From Bacteroidales bacterium UBA2295 (GTDB lineage Bacteria; Bacteroidota; Bacteroidia; Bacteroidales; Tenuifilaceae): a stretch of DNA of 19,305 bases. The first letter of the stretch is position 1. The number at the start of each line of letters is the position of its first letter. The notes under the pieces were generated by a model. That model was not told the DNA's origin, made no database searches, and was given only the letters and a program-made list of their open reading frames with translations. This document shows positions 1 through 7,616 of this stretch, one piece after another. The stretch is taken from assembly GCA_002345825.1 (NCBI GenBank), contig DDWD01000089.1, positions 1 through 19,305 of the forward strand. Direction: 5' to 3'. The position numbers and the translations under genes were made by a program.

Positions 1-953
1 TCGGCACCGGGATACCACTTATCGGCTCTGGGCTCAAGATGATCGAGATGTGCCCCAACCACAATGCTTTGCTGGGTATATCCATCGGCAGGTATATACC
101 CCACCACATTTTGGGTTGGAAATATGTCAATATCACCCTCTAAATCGAAGGCAATACTTGTTCTGCTCATCTGAAAACTGAGGTACCTATCATCGTTTAC
201 CCCATATAGCAAATCGCTTGGTGGGTTACCAAGGATAGTTTCGGCTATCCTATTGGAGATAAACACAATGGGTTTATTGTTCCTTGAGCTGGGCATATAC
301 GACCTTATTGGGTTCTCAATGTTTAAATCGATGCTATAGTTTGCAAGGGACTTACTCGCACTTACATTCTTCGATATCTTATAAAAGTCGTTATCATCCT
401 CAGGGTTAGCAATAAGTACCAGCTCGCAACCCGTATCCTTTACATACTTTTGGAGATAAAATAAGGATAAGCCCAACCTATCGACAAAAGCTAGCAAAGC
501 CTTTCCGTTCAAATCCATATTATCAAAACCATCCTCGCTAAAAACACCTCCAAACACAACCTCAATATCCTTTTCTCTTGGTGGTAGCTTGCCAGTATAG
601 GCAAAATCTTCATTGAAATAAAAAACGCTATCGCCAACTGTAAGCCTCTCGGTTGCCCGAATCGAGTTGTACACCTTGAAACGCTGCGAGTAGGTGGGTT
701 TACCAAAGGTGGGCAAGCCCCTTAAACTATAGGTTGAAAAAAGAGAATCGACATACCGGGCCGCTAATACGTCATGCCCAGTTAACGTGCTGCGGCCCAT
801 TAGCGCAGGTGAACACAGGTACTCCACGTGGCCTCTTAGGTTTTGCTCAATGCTATCAACATTTTGGGTAGTTTGAGCTATTGCAGCACCGTTGAACCCA
901 CTTAGCAGTAAGCCCACCAATATTTTAACCAACATACAATTTTTGAAAAGCAT
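1..953 (-). CDS. Secreted M28-family metallopeptidase, C-terminus cut by window edge
   Basis: The reading frame starts at ATG 953 (minus) and runs open off the left edge, giving 317 codons plus 2 nt. The first 26 residues look like a signal peptide: a basic start, a hydrophobic run (KILVGLLLSGF) and an AIA-Q cleavage site. A second Met at residue 7 is an alternative start. Residues about 37-66 resemble the N-terminal segment of exported M28 aminopeptidases (HVEYLCSP..LMGRS..G). Residues 280-317 carry the start of the catalytic domain: QNVVGYIP, then VVGAHLDHLE with the zinc-ligand pattern H302-x-D304, then WYPGA, where the family continues with Asp-Asp. The remaining zinc ligands and the catalytic Glu lie outside the window. 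The likely role is periplasmic or surface removal of N-terminal residues from peptides; substrate unknown. It is divergent from tnaA. I am confident of the family but cannot say whether the gene is intact. Confidence 0.85.
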   Translation of the reverse strand, partial: MLFKNCMLVKILVGLLLSGFNGAAIAQTTQNVDSIEQNLRGHVEYLCSPALMGRSTLTGHDVLAARYVDSLFSTYSLRGLPTFGKPTYSQRFKVYNSIRATERLTVGDSVFYFNEDFAYTGKLPPREKDIEVVFGGVFSEDGFDNMDLNGKALLAFVDRLGLSLFYLQKYVKDTGCELVLIANPEDDNDFYKISKNVSASKSLANYSIDLNIENPIRSYMPSSRNNKPIVFISNRIAETILGNPPSDLLYGVNDDRYLSFQMSRTSIAFDLEGDIDIFPTQNVVGYIPADGYTQQSIVVGAHLDHLEPRADKWYPGA

Positions 954-1082
954 CTATAGCATTTGTTTTATGTACCCAACCGACCGAAAAGCAAAGCAAC
1001 TACACCCTATGGCGATTAACCACATAAGCATAAAGTAGTGCTAGGCGATCTCGAGTTGCCTACTTGTCCAAGGTCCTAGTAT

Positions 1083-1115
1083 CAAAGTTAGGAATTTATA
1101 TGGTTATATTTCGAA
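1083..1115 (-). promoter_or_regulatory. Candidate promoter for the M28 peptidase gene
   Basis: On the minus strand the -7 element is TAACTTTG (1083-1090), a full match to the Bacteroidota consensus TAnnTTTG. A weaker -33 box TTCG (1112-1115) lies 21 bp upstream. The leader to ATG 953 would be about 120 nt. The -33 region overlaps that of the opposite-facing tnaA promoter. This is consensus matching only. Confidence 0.45.
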
Positions 1116-1140
1116 GCTAATCAAAATTTCTGTAAATTTG
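1109..1140 (+). promoter_or_regulatory. Candidate promoter for tnaA (and its leader ORF)
   Basis: The -7 element TAAATTTG (1133-1140) matches TAnnTTTG fully. A near-consensus -33 box TTTC (1109-1112) lies 20 bp upstream, within the usual 19-21 bp. The predicted transcript start is near 1147, leaving a long leader of about 170 nt before tnaA that contains the small ORF at 1162. The rest of the 954-1319 gap shows no other gene. Confidence 0.5.
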
Positions 1141-1161
1141 TCACGTATTACTCAACCTTTT

Positions 1162-1242
1162 ATGAAAGAACTAAAAGTAATATCGATACTTGCACTGCAC
1201 GTGTATCGCAATATCAAAAATCGCGACACCTTTCATTTCTAG
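1162..1242 (+). CDS. Possible 26-codon leader peptide upstream of tnaA
   Basis: An ATG-initiated ORF of 26 codons ending in TAG lies about 15 nt after the predicted tnaA transcript start and 77 nt before tnaA. It starts MKELKVISILALH and ends in RDTFHF. Size and position match the TnaC leader of enterobacterial tna operons (24 codons in E. coli), which senses free tryptophan. The C-terminal half holds VYRNIKNRD, loosely like the NIDNK stretch of TnaC. It has no tryptophan codon, no equivalent of the TnaC Asp16, and no terminal Pro. A 6-bp stem (CGATAC 1184-1189 with GTATCG 1203-1208) lies inside it. The following 77 nt are pyrimidine-rich in part. A 26-codon ORF can arise by chance in A/T-rich DNA, so this is a lead only. 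Confidence 0.25.
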   Translation: MKELKVISILALHVYRNIKNRDTFHF

Positions 1243-1319
1243 TGGCTACATAGTTGGCCTTTCTTCACCTATTCTTATTTCTCGAAAACATTTTTCTAAA
1301 TTAATAAAATAATATTGCT

Positions 1320-2693
1320 ATGGAATTACCATTTGCAGAATCGTATAAAATTAAGATGGTTGAGACCATCCGTCGTAGCACCCGCACCGAGCGTGAGGAG
1401 TGGATAAAAACCGCAAAGTATAACCTATTCAACCTAAAGAGCGAACAGGTTTTTATTGACCTGCTAACCGACTCGGGCACTGGCGCTATGAGCGACAGAC
1501 AGTGGGGTGCCATGATGATGGGCGACGAGAGCTACGCCGGCGCATCATCGTACTACAACCTAAAGAATGCCATTAAAAACATTTTGGGTTTCGACTACTT
1601 CATGCCAACCCACCAGGGACGCGCTGCCGAAAACGTGCTTTTCTCGGCGCTGGTTAAAGAGGGCGATTATATTCCAGGCAACTCGCATTTCGATACCACC
1701 AAGGGACATATTGAGTTCCGTAAGGCACACGCTGTTGATTTAACCATAGATATTGCCAGCGATACCGAGGCATACCATCCATTTAAGGGGAATGTTGATA
1801 TTGATAAGCTGGAGAAGTATATGGCCGAAAACGCGGCCAAAGTACCATTCATTATTGTTACGGTAACCAACAACACTGCCGGCGGACAGCCCGTATCGAT
1901 GGAGTGTTTGCGCGAGGTGCGTCGTATTGCCGATAAGCATAGCAAGCCCGTACTTTTCGACTCGGCTCGCTTTGCCGAGAATGCCTACTTTATTAAAACC
2001 CGCGAGAAGGGTTACAAGAATAAAACAGTGAAGGAGATTGTAAAGGAGATGTTCTCGTACGCCGACTTCATGACCATGAGCAGCAAGAAGGACGCTATTG
2101 TTAATATCGGTGGTTTTATCGCCATGAAATCGCAAGAGGTTTGGAGACAGTGTTCAACCTTCAACATCATGTTCGAGGGATTTGTAACCTATGGTGGTAT
2201 GGCTGGCCGCGATATGAATGCCCTATCGGTTGGTCTCGACGAGGGAACCGAGTTTGAGTACCTTGAAACCCGCATCAAGCAGGTTGAGTATCTAGGGAAC
2301 AGGCTTAAGGAGTTTGGCATACCGTTCCAATCGCCTGCTGGTGGCCACGCCATTTTTGTTGATGCCAACAAAATTTTACCCAACGTACCCAAGGAGCAGT
2401 TCCGTGCGCAAACCCTAGCCATTGAGCTATACCTAGAGGCTGGTATTAGAGGGGTTGAGATTGGCGCGCTGCTAGCCGACCGCGACCCAGAAACTCGCGA
2501 GAACCGATTCCCCAAGCTTGAGCTACTGCGTTTGGCCATCCCACGCCGTACCTACACCAACAACCATATGGATGTAATTGCCGTGGCCCTGAAGAATGTT
2601 TTCGACAGGCGCGATAGCATTAAGACTGGACTTAAAATTAAGTGGGAAGCACCCATCATGAGGCACTTTACTGTGGAGTTGGATAAAATTTAA
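1320..2693 (+). CDS. tnaA: Tryptophanase (L-tryptophan indole-lyase)
   Basis: A PLP-dependent beta-eliminating lyase of 457 aa that splits tryptophan into indole, pyruvate and ammonia in the cytosol. The PLP-lysine motif MSSKKD (253-258) carries Lys257. TDSGTGAMSD (50-59), THQGRAAEN (97-105) and NNTAGGQPVS (184-193) are hallmark segments. Three positions separate tryptophanase from tyrosine phenol-lyase: Asp125 in HFDTT (Thr in TPL), Ile381 in GVEIG (Arg in TPL) and His449 in MRHFT (Phe in TPL). All three are the tryptophanase residues. Length is normal. ATG 1320 has no Shine-Dalgarno before it, as is common in Bacteroidota. No tryptophan permease gene is adjacent, unlike the E. coli tna operon. 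The gene appears monocistronic, flanked by its own promoter candidate and a strong hairpin. Confidence 0.95.
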   Translation: MELPFAESYKIKMVETIRRSTRTEREEWIKTAKYNLFNLKSEQVFIDLLTDSGTGAMSDRQWGAMMMGDESYAGASSYYNLKNAIKNILGFDYFMPTHQGRAAENVLFSALVKEGDYIPGNSHFDTTKGHIEFRKAHAVDLTIDIASDTEAYHPFKGNVDIDKLEKYMAENAAKVPFIIVTVTNNTAGGQPVSMECLREVRRIADKHSKPVLFDSARFAENAYFIKTREKGYKNKTVKEIVKEMFSYADFMTMSSKKDAIVNIGGFIAMKSQEVWRQCSTFNIMFEGFVTYGGMAGRDMNALSVGLDEGTEFEYLETRIKQVEYLGNRLKEFGIPFQSPAGGHAIFVDANKILPNVPKEQFRAQTLAIELYLEAGIRGVEIGALLADRDPETRENRFPKLELLRLAIPRRTYTNNHMDVIAVALKNVFDRRDSIKTGLKIKWEAPIMRHFTVELDKI

Positions 2694-2710
2694 ACCCTTA
2701 CAGGTAAACA

Positions 2711-2753
2711 AATAAGCAAGGCGCAAAACTTTATGTTTTGCGCCTTGCTTATT
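2711..2753. terminator. Perfect 19-bp hairpin between convergent genes
   Basis: AATAAGCAAGGCGCAAAAC (2711-2729) is followed by the 5-nt loop TTTAT and the exact complement (2735-2753). It sits between the 3' ends of tnaA (2693) and the SDR gene (2772), so it probably terminates both transcripts. There is no long U-tract outside the stem, although both stem feet are A/T-rich. Confidence 0.7.
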
Positions 2754-2771
2754 ACGGCATATTGGTCTTTA

Positions 2772-3581
2772 CTATTTTAGCAGACCAGCCATTTTCTTAG
2801 CAATGAAACCGGTGGCAAACTTTGGACTTAGCCTGTAGATAAAGTCCATAAACTTGGCGTCGGAACCAATCAGCGCTCGATACTTATTCTTCTCCATTGC
2901 ATCCAAAATTTGCTTTGCGGCTTCCGATGCTGGCAAAGTTTTCATTCCGCTTTTCTTCTGATCTCCGTTGGCACTCTTTGGAATTTCAATTCCCGAATTC
3001 GCTGTGATATTGGTAGCAATTGCTCCGGGAAAGACAACTGTTACGTGAACACTCGTATTTATTAGTTCAGCATACATGGCCTCAGTGAGTAACTTTACTG
3101 CCGATTTGGCGGCCCCATAGATACTTTGTCCCGGCACGGGCAAAAATCCACCCATGCTGGCCACGTTAAGAATATGCGCTTCGGGTCGTTTGAGTAAATG
3201 AGGCAAAAACGATTTAACCATATACAAGGTACCATCGAAATTTACCTTAAACACACGATTTATAGCCTCATAATCTAGATCGTTTACCTTTACAAAAGGT
3301 TGTATTATTCCAGCATTGTTTATAACCCCATCAACGCTGCCATGCTTCTCGATAACCTGAGTTGGAAGAGCCTCAACAGCAGCCTTATCAGTAATATTTA
3401 CTACGTGTGTTGAAATTTTACTCCGATTGTCGCCAGCAAGTTTCACTGTCTCCTGCAATGCTTCGTCGTTTATATCAACAGCAGCAACTTTTGCCCCACG
3501 GGCAAGGAGTGCAAGTACCAATTCGCGGCCAATTCCGTTGCCGCCACCTGTTACTACTATGGTTTTTTCTTGTACTTTCAT
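2772..3581 (-). CDS. Short-chain dehydrogenase/reductase (SDR family)
   Basis: A classical SDR oxidoreductase of 269 aa. The Rossmann dinucleotide motif TGGGNGIG lies at 11-18 and NNAG at 88-91. The catalytic tetrad is Asn114, Ser142, Tyr155 and Lys159 (YGAAK). PG at 185-186 follows beta-6. Asp36 after the second strand (AAVDIND) favours NAD(H) over NADP(H). The C-terminal 50 residues (KYRALIGSDAKFMDF, then basic AKKMAGLLK) resemble membrane-associated SDRs of the type often annotated as acyl or retinol dehydrogenases, but the substrate cannot be read from the sequence. The gene is transcribed alone, convergent with tnaA and divergent from the MATE gene. Confidence 0.9.
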   Translation of the reverse strand: MKVQEKTIVVTGGGNGIGRELVLALLARGAKVAAVDINDEALQETVKLAGDNRSKISTHVVNITDKAAVEALPTQVIEKHGSVDGVINNAGIIQPFVKVNDLDYEAINRVFKVNFDGTLYMVKSFLPHLLKRPEAHILNVASMGGFLPVPGQSIYGAAKSAVKLLTEAMYAELINTSVHVTVVFPGAIATNITANSGIEIPKSANGDQKKSGMKTLPASEAAKQILDAMEKNKYRALIGSDAKFMDFIYRLSPKFATGFIAKKMAGLLK

Positions 3582-3703
3582 CGTATTGTAGCCAATTGTT
3601 TATTCTAATATGTTTAATGGTGTAACAAAACATGCTTAAAATTGTTGCAGATAATCATTGCATTACATGAGCATCTTCTTGATTCGTAAAACCCAATGTC
3701 AAT

Positions 3704-3711
3704 CAAAAATA
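3704..3711 (-). promoter_or_regulatory. Candidate -7 element for the SDR gene
   Basis: TATTTTTG on the minus strand fits TAnnTTTG, about 120 bp before the SDR start. No clear TTTG -33 box is present at 19-21 bp. Weak. Confidence 0.25.
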
Positions 3712-3737
3712 CGTCTACGGTATTAGAATATAAGTGC

Positions 3738-3745
3738 TATTTTTG
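3738..3745 (+). promoter_or_regulatory. Candidate -7 element for the MATE gene
   Basis: TATTTTTG on the plus strand fits TAnnTTTG, 99 bp before ATG 3845. No convincing -33 box was found. The 263-bp gap between the two divergent genes shows nothing else. Confidence 0.3.
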
Positions 3746-3844
3746 CAGCCCTTTAGCTAAAGCATAAACTTTTACCATTTTACTGTGTTTCCTAAAACAA
3801 ATAATTTACAACTCACATAAAGCGGAAAGATCCCCATTAGAAAA

Positions 3845-5188
3845 ATGACCGACCTAACCACCGGAAACGTAGCACGACAGATACTCCTATTTTCAGTTCC
3901 CATGTTGCTGGGTAATATCTTTCAACAGCTGTACAACATTGTGGATAGTATTATTGTGGGCAAATACCTTGGCAAAGAGGCTCTGGCTTCAGTTGGCGCA
4001 TCATTTCCCGTAATTTTTACTATTATCGCGCTGGTAATTGGCATTGGTGGCGGTGCATCGGTAGTTATATCGCAGTACTTTGGGGCAAACGATAAGGAAA
4101 GCGTTAAGAAGGCGGTTGATACGCTAAACATCTTTTTGCTAGTAACTGGACTGGTAATCTCTGTAACGGGAATTATGTTTAGCCGCTGGATCTTCACCCT
4201 GCTGCAACTTCCCGATGAACTTATGGAATCGGCAACCACCTACCTCAATATCTACCTTATGGGGATGTTGGTTTTCTTCGGATTCAACTCCATTACATCA
4301 ATCCTTAGGGGCGTGGGCGATTCCAAAAACCCGCTGTACTACCTTATTGTTGCAACCGTTCTCAACATTGGCCTCGACATCCTTTTTGTGCTTGGATTTA
4401 AGTGGGGAATTGCTGGTGCAGCATGGGCTACAGTTGTTTCGCAGGGTGTTGCATTTGTAATAGCGGTTGCTCACATCAACAGAAAGCATAGCGTTATCCG
4501 TATTGATGTTTGGGGTATAAAATTCGACAGGAAAATATTCGTTCAAAGCCTTCGGATTGGTCTTCCCACAGGTATACAGCATACCTTTGTTGCCCTAGGA
4601 ATGATGGCCCTAACTGGCATTGTGAATACGTTTGGCACAAACGTAATTGCAGCCTTTACCGCAGCTAGTCGTATCGATTCGCTGGCATCTCTCCCCGCTA
4701 TGACCTTATCGGTTGCCCTCTCGGTGTTTGTTGGGCAGAACATAGGCGCCAACAAGTTGCAACGCATAAGCAGGGGACTAAAAGTGGCACTCCTTTTCGC
4801 CTCAATATTTAGCATTACTATGACCATTGTAGCCCTGTTTTGGTCGGAGCCACTGATGAAGATTTTTTCGGACGACCCCGAGGTTATCGCCATTGGAAAG
4901 GATTACCTTATTATCGTAAGTCTTTTCTATCTCCTCTTCTCCACTATGTTCGTTTACAACGGATTGCTCAGGGGTGCTGGAGCCACCCTAATTCCAATGT
5001 TCACCACGCTCTTCTCGCTCTGGCTAATTCGTATACCATTGGCGGTTTTCCTAAGCCGATTTATGGGCGAAACGGGCATTTGGTGGTCCATCCCCATTGC
5101 CTGGTTCTTTGGAGTTATTGGTGCTATGCTTTACTACAGGTACGGCAACTGGAAGGATAAAGCCGTTGTGAAAAGAAGCAATAAGTAA
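3845..5188 (+). CDS. MATE-family multidrug/Na+ exporter
   Basis: An inner-membrane transporter of 447 aa with about twelve hydrophobic segments in two related halves, each a MatE domain. The N-terminal half begins MTDLTTGNVARQILLFSVPMLLG..FQQLYNIVDSIIVGKYLG, the standard opening of this family. Gly-rich GIGGGASVVISQYFGA and RGVGDSKNPL follow, and the second half repeats the pattern with SLPAMTLSVALSVFVGQNIGA and RGAGATLIPM. Members export cationic drugs or metabolites in exchange for Na+ or H+; the substrate here is unknown. It stands alone between an SDR gene on the other strand and a terminator candidate. The nearby cation-transport genes begin only after that terminator, so I do not count it as part of that block. 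Confidence 0.93.
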   Translation: MTDLTTGNVARQILLFSVPMLLGNIFQQLYNIVDSIIVGKYLGKEALASVGASFPVIFTIIALVIGIGGGASVVISQYFGANDKESVKKAVDTLNIFLLVTGLVISVTGIMFSRWIFTLLQLPDELMESATTYLNIYLMGMLVFFGFNSITSILRGVGDSKNPLYYLIVATVLNIGLDILFVLGFKWGIAGAAWATVVSQGVAFVIAVAHINRKHSVIRIDVWGIKFDRKIFVQSLRIGLPTGIQHTFVALGMMALTGIVNTFGTNVIAAFTAASRIDSLASLPAMTLSVALSVFVGQNIGANKLQRISRGLKVALLFASIFSITMTIVALFWSEPLMKIFSDDPEVIAIGKDYLIIVSLFYLLFSTMFVYNGLLRGAGATLIPMFTTLFSLWLIRIPLAVFLSRFMGETGIWWSIPIAWFFGVIGAMLYYRYGNWKDKAVVKRSNK

Positions 5189-5234
5189 CAGCTTTTTCAT
5201 AATCTTACACTGTTTAAATTTTTTAATTTCAATT

Positions 5235-5293
5235 AACAGCAGCCCTCGTTAGAGCCTGCCTAGACGACGGGTTTCTCTGTTACCATTTTTTTT
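5235..5293 (+). terminator. Probable terminator after the MATE gene
   Basis: An imperfect hairpin has outer arms AACAG (5235-5239) and CTGTT (5277-5281) and an inner CCC..CGT facing ACG..GGG. It is followed within a few bases by eight T residues (5286-5293). Confidence 0.45.
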
Positions 5294-5347
5294 GCCTAGA
5301 GCTTCAAAAAAATCAAGTAAAATAGAACAAGGCAAAGAATTACCCTT

Positions 5348-5355
5348 TACATTTG
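5348..5355 (+). promoter_or_regulatory. Candidate -7 element for the HAMP-trkH operon
   Basis: TACATTTG fits TAnnTTTG and lies 39 bp before ATG 5395, after the terminator candidate. No good TTTG box is found at 19-21 bp upstream. Confidence 0.4.
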
Positions 5356-5394
5356 TAGTCATATAATTTCAAAATTTACTGCAACCCCTCTACA

Positions 5395-6171
5395 ATGAAA
5401 AGAAGCCTTAAACTTAAAATACTAGCAGGATTTATGCTGCTGATTGCCTTACTAATGGTTGCTGGCACTGTATCGGTTATAGAGTTTTTAAAACTAAGCC
5501 ACTCTTTAACTGCGCTAATTGAAGATAACTACAAAACCATTGAGGCGTCAAAAAAAATTCAGGAAGCACTTGAACGGAAAGATAGCGGGGTGCTGCTAAT
5601 GTTATTGGGAGAGCGCGACGAGGGGCGAGAGATTATAAACTCGGCATCGAAAAATTATGCAAATGCATTTGAGATTGTAAAAAATATCATAATCGAAACC
5701 AATGAGGAGGATTACATCCATAGAATTGACTCACTGTACATCCAGTTCCATTCCAATGTACAGCAAGTATTATATAACAACATAGAGCAAGGCGATATGG
5801 TCTGGTATCAATCAAAGATTTACCAATCCTTTTCGCAAGTAAAGTATGCTGTAAATGAACTTATGGAGCTCAATCAGGCCAGCATGTACGAAGAGACTAC
5901 ACTTTTAAAAAACAAGTCGCACAGAGCCATAATGCCGGGTATTGTTGCCATTGTAGGTGCATTGATTTTCTCATTATTGCTCAGTTTTTTCATATCAAAA
6001 TATTACATCTCACCATTAAGCAGTTTGGCTGATGCCATTAAAACTTTTAACCCAAGAGAAAAGTACTTAAGGTCAAATATAAAATCGGAAGATGAGATAA
6101 AAAAGATTGAATCAGAGGTGAACAACCTTATTACTAGGCTCGTTAAATTTCATGAAGAGCAAAAAAAATAG
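5395..6171 (+). CDS. Membrane sensor with HAMP domain but no output domain
   Basis: A 258-aa protein laid out like the front half of a sensor histidine kinase or chemoreceptor. TM1 is at about 8-30. A helical extracytoplasmic region at 31-178 (TIEASKKIQEALERKDSGVLL is typical of four-helix-bundle sensor domains) is followed by TM2 at 179-201 and a HAMP segment at about 203-254, with Pro207 and a DEI at 233-235. It stops five codons after HAMP, and only 3 bp separate it from trkH, so no histidine kinase, PAS, cyclase or methyl-accepting part exists in any frame. It may be a remnant of a KinB-like kinase, or a real accessory protein relaying an envelope signal to a partner. The tight spacing to trkH suggests co-translation and a shared task in K+ uptake; that is inference. 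Confidence 0.75.
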   Translation: MKRSLKLKILAGFMLLIALLMVAGTVSVIEFLKLSHSLTALIEDNYKTIEASKKIQEALERKDSGVLLMLLGERDEGREIINSASKNYANAFEIVKNIIIETNEEDYIHRIDSLYIQFHSNVQQVLYNNIEQGDMVWYQSKIYQSFSQVKYAVNELMELNQASMYEETTLLKNKSHRAIMPGIVAIVGALIFSLLLSFFISKYYISPLSSLADAIKTFNPREKYLRSNIKSEDEIKKIESEVNNLITRLVKFHEEQKK

Positions 6172-6174
6172 GAT

Positions 6175-7614
6175 ATGCGTAAGGAGGTAATCATCAAGTT
6201 CATTGGGTATGTCCTACTCTTCAATGCAACTTTCCTGCTGCTTTCGGCGGCTATATCACTTTACAACTCAGAAACATCATTTATCCCCTTGCTTTTTAGC
6301 GGATTGATATGTATAATTTTTGGTGTTTCCCCATTCATATTTGTAGAGCATCACAATCAAATTAGCTTCAACGAAGGTTTAGTTATTGTAGTTGGTGGCT
6401 GGCTAATTACCTGCACAATTGGTATGCTTCCGTACTTAATATGGGGTGGTGAATTTTCGCTAATTAATGCTTGGTTCGAGAGCGTTTCGGGCTATACCAC
6501 TACGGGGTCGTCAATACTAAATAATATTGAAGCGCTACCCAAGGGGTTACTTTTTTGGCGCTCGGCAACACACTGGATTGGTGGTGTTGGAATTATAATG
6601 TTTGTACTGTTAATTCTTCCCCAATCAACCAGTACAAGGCTTACGCTGCTAAATGCTGAGATGAGCGAATTATCCAAGTACAATTTTAGGTTTAAGGCTC
6701 GTAAAATTGTACATGTACTTATTATTGTGTACGTTGGGCTTACCCTTGTTCAAACTTTAGCTCTAACAGTATCGGGGATGAGTTTTTTCGATGCAATAAA
6801 TCACTCGTTTGCCACTATTGCCACGGGTGGCTTCTCAACAAAAAACAACAGCGTTGCCTTTTACAACAGCCCTTTGATAGATGCCATTATCATTGTATTT
6901 ATGGTTTTATCGGGCATTCACTTTGGGTTGCTATACAGAACCTTCACGCTGAAAAGCGAAAATATTTTCAGTTCGCCTGTTGTTAAAGCGTTTCTGGGTG
7001 TAATGCTAATCGGAATTTTTCTAGTTTCAGGCAAGCTTTACCTGTCAAATACTTACGATTTTTGGGATTCGTTACGGTACGGCGCATTTCAGGTAGTTTC
7101 GTTGGGCACAACCACTGGTTTTGCTACTGCCGATAGCGCAGCTTGGCCTGCGTTTACACATATCATACTAATATACTTTACCATACAGTGTGCAATGGTT
7201 GGGTCAACCTCTGGTGGACTTAAATTCGATAGGGTTTACCTATTCTTCAAATCGTTAAGAAAGCAACTAACCATACTCCAACACCCCAGAGCAGTTGTTG
7301 TGCTTAGGATAAACAGTAGGGTGGTAAGCGAACAACTTGAAACGCTAACCTTGGTATTTATCATTTTATACTTCATCACGCTATTTGTTACAACGCTAGT
7401 GCTCACTATGCTCGATGTGGATCTTTACACAGCATTTAGCGCATCGATAGCTACAATTGGAAATGTTGGACCTGGTTTTGGCGAGGTGAGCTCGTTGTCG
7501 AACTTTGCCACAATTCCTCCATTGGGTAAATTTGTACTTACCATTAATATGCTTTTAGGGCGTCTCGAGATATTCAACATTATTGCCCTGCTGATGATAC
7601 GGAAAGGGAATTAG
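6175..7614 (+). CDS. trkH: TrkH-type potassium uptake protein
   Basis: A membrane K+ translocating subunit of 479 aa with the fourfold M1-P-M2 architecture of the TrkH/KtrB superfamily. The four pore-loop filter segments are visible: TTTGSS (108-113), ATGGFS (216-221), TTTGFA (312-317) and NVGPGFG (430-436). GSTSGGLK (343-350) and GRLEIF (462-467) are further TrkH signatures. The N-terminal extra helices make it TrkH-like rather than the shorter KtrB. TrkH normally works with TrkA, a cytoplasmic NAD/ATP-binding RCK protein; no trkA lies in this window, so it would be encoded elsewhere. It starts 3 bp after the HAMP gene and ends 2 bp from the convergent K+ channel gene. The start ATG 6175 is directly followed by an in-gene AAGGAGGT (6180-6187) encoding Lys-Glu-Val, with no usable start after it. 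Confidence 0.95.
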   Translation: MRKEVIIKFIGYVLLFNATFLLLSAAISLYNSETSFIPLLFSGLICIIFGVSPFIFVEHHNQISFNEGLVIVVGGWLITCTIGMLPYLIWGGEFSLINAWFESVSGYTTTGSSILNNIEALPKGLLFWRSATHWIGGVGIIMFVLLILPQSTSTRLTLLNAEMSELSKYNFRFKARKIVHVLIIVYVGLTLVQTLALTVSGMSFFDAINHSFATIATGGFSTKNNSVAFYNSPLIDAIIIVFMVLSGIHFGLLYRTFTLKSENIFSSPVVKAFLGVMLIGIFLVSGKLYLSNTYDFWDSLRYGAFQVVSLGTTTGFATADSAAWPAFTHIILIYFTIQCAMVGSTSGGLKFDRVYLFFKSLRKQLTILQHPRAVVVLRINSRVVSEQLETLTLVFIILYFITLFVTTLVLTMLDVDLYTAFSASIATIGNVGPGFGEVSSLSNFATIPPLGKFVLTINMLLGRLEIFNIIALLMIRKGN

Positions 7615-7616
7615 AG

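Noticed and set aside
1740..2135. A 131-codon minus-strand open frame inside tnaA
   Set aside because: Shadow frame of a clearly conserved tryptophanase; no recognisable domain or own start signals.
1320..2693. Tyrosine phenol-lyase instead of tryptophanase
   Set aside because: Asp125, Ile381 and His449 are the tryptophanase residues; TPL would have Thr, Arg and Phe.
6172..6174. Frameshift that would reconnect the HAMP protein to a kinase domain
   Set aside because: Only 3 bp separate it from trkH, and no kinase-like sequence (H-box, N, G boxes) exists in any frame downstream.
6180..6187. Full Shine-Dalgarno AAGGAGGT just inside trkH
   Set aside because: No ATG, GTG or TTG follows at a usable distance in frame, so it is not a start signal. 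It encodes Lys-Glu-Val and may be coincidental.
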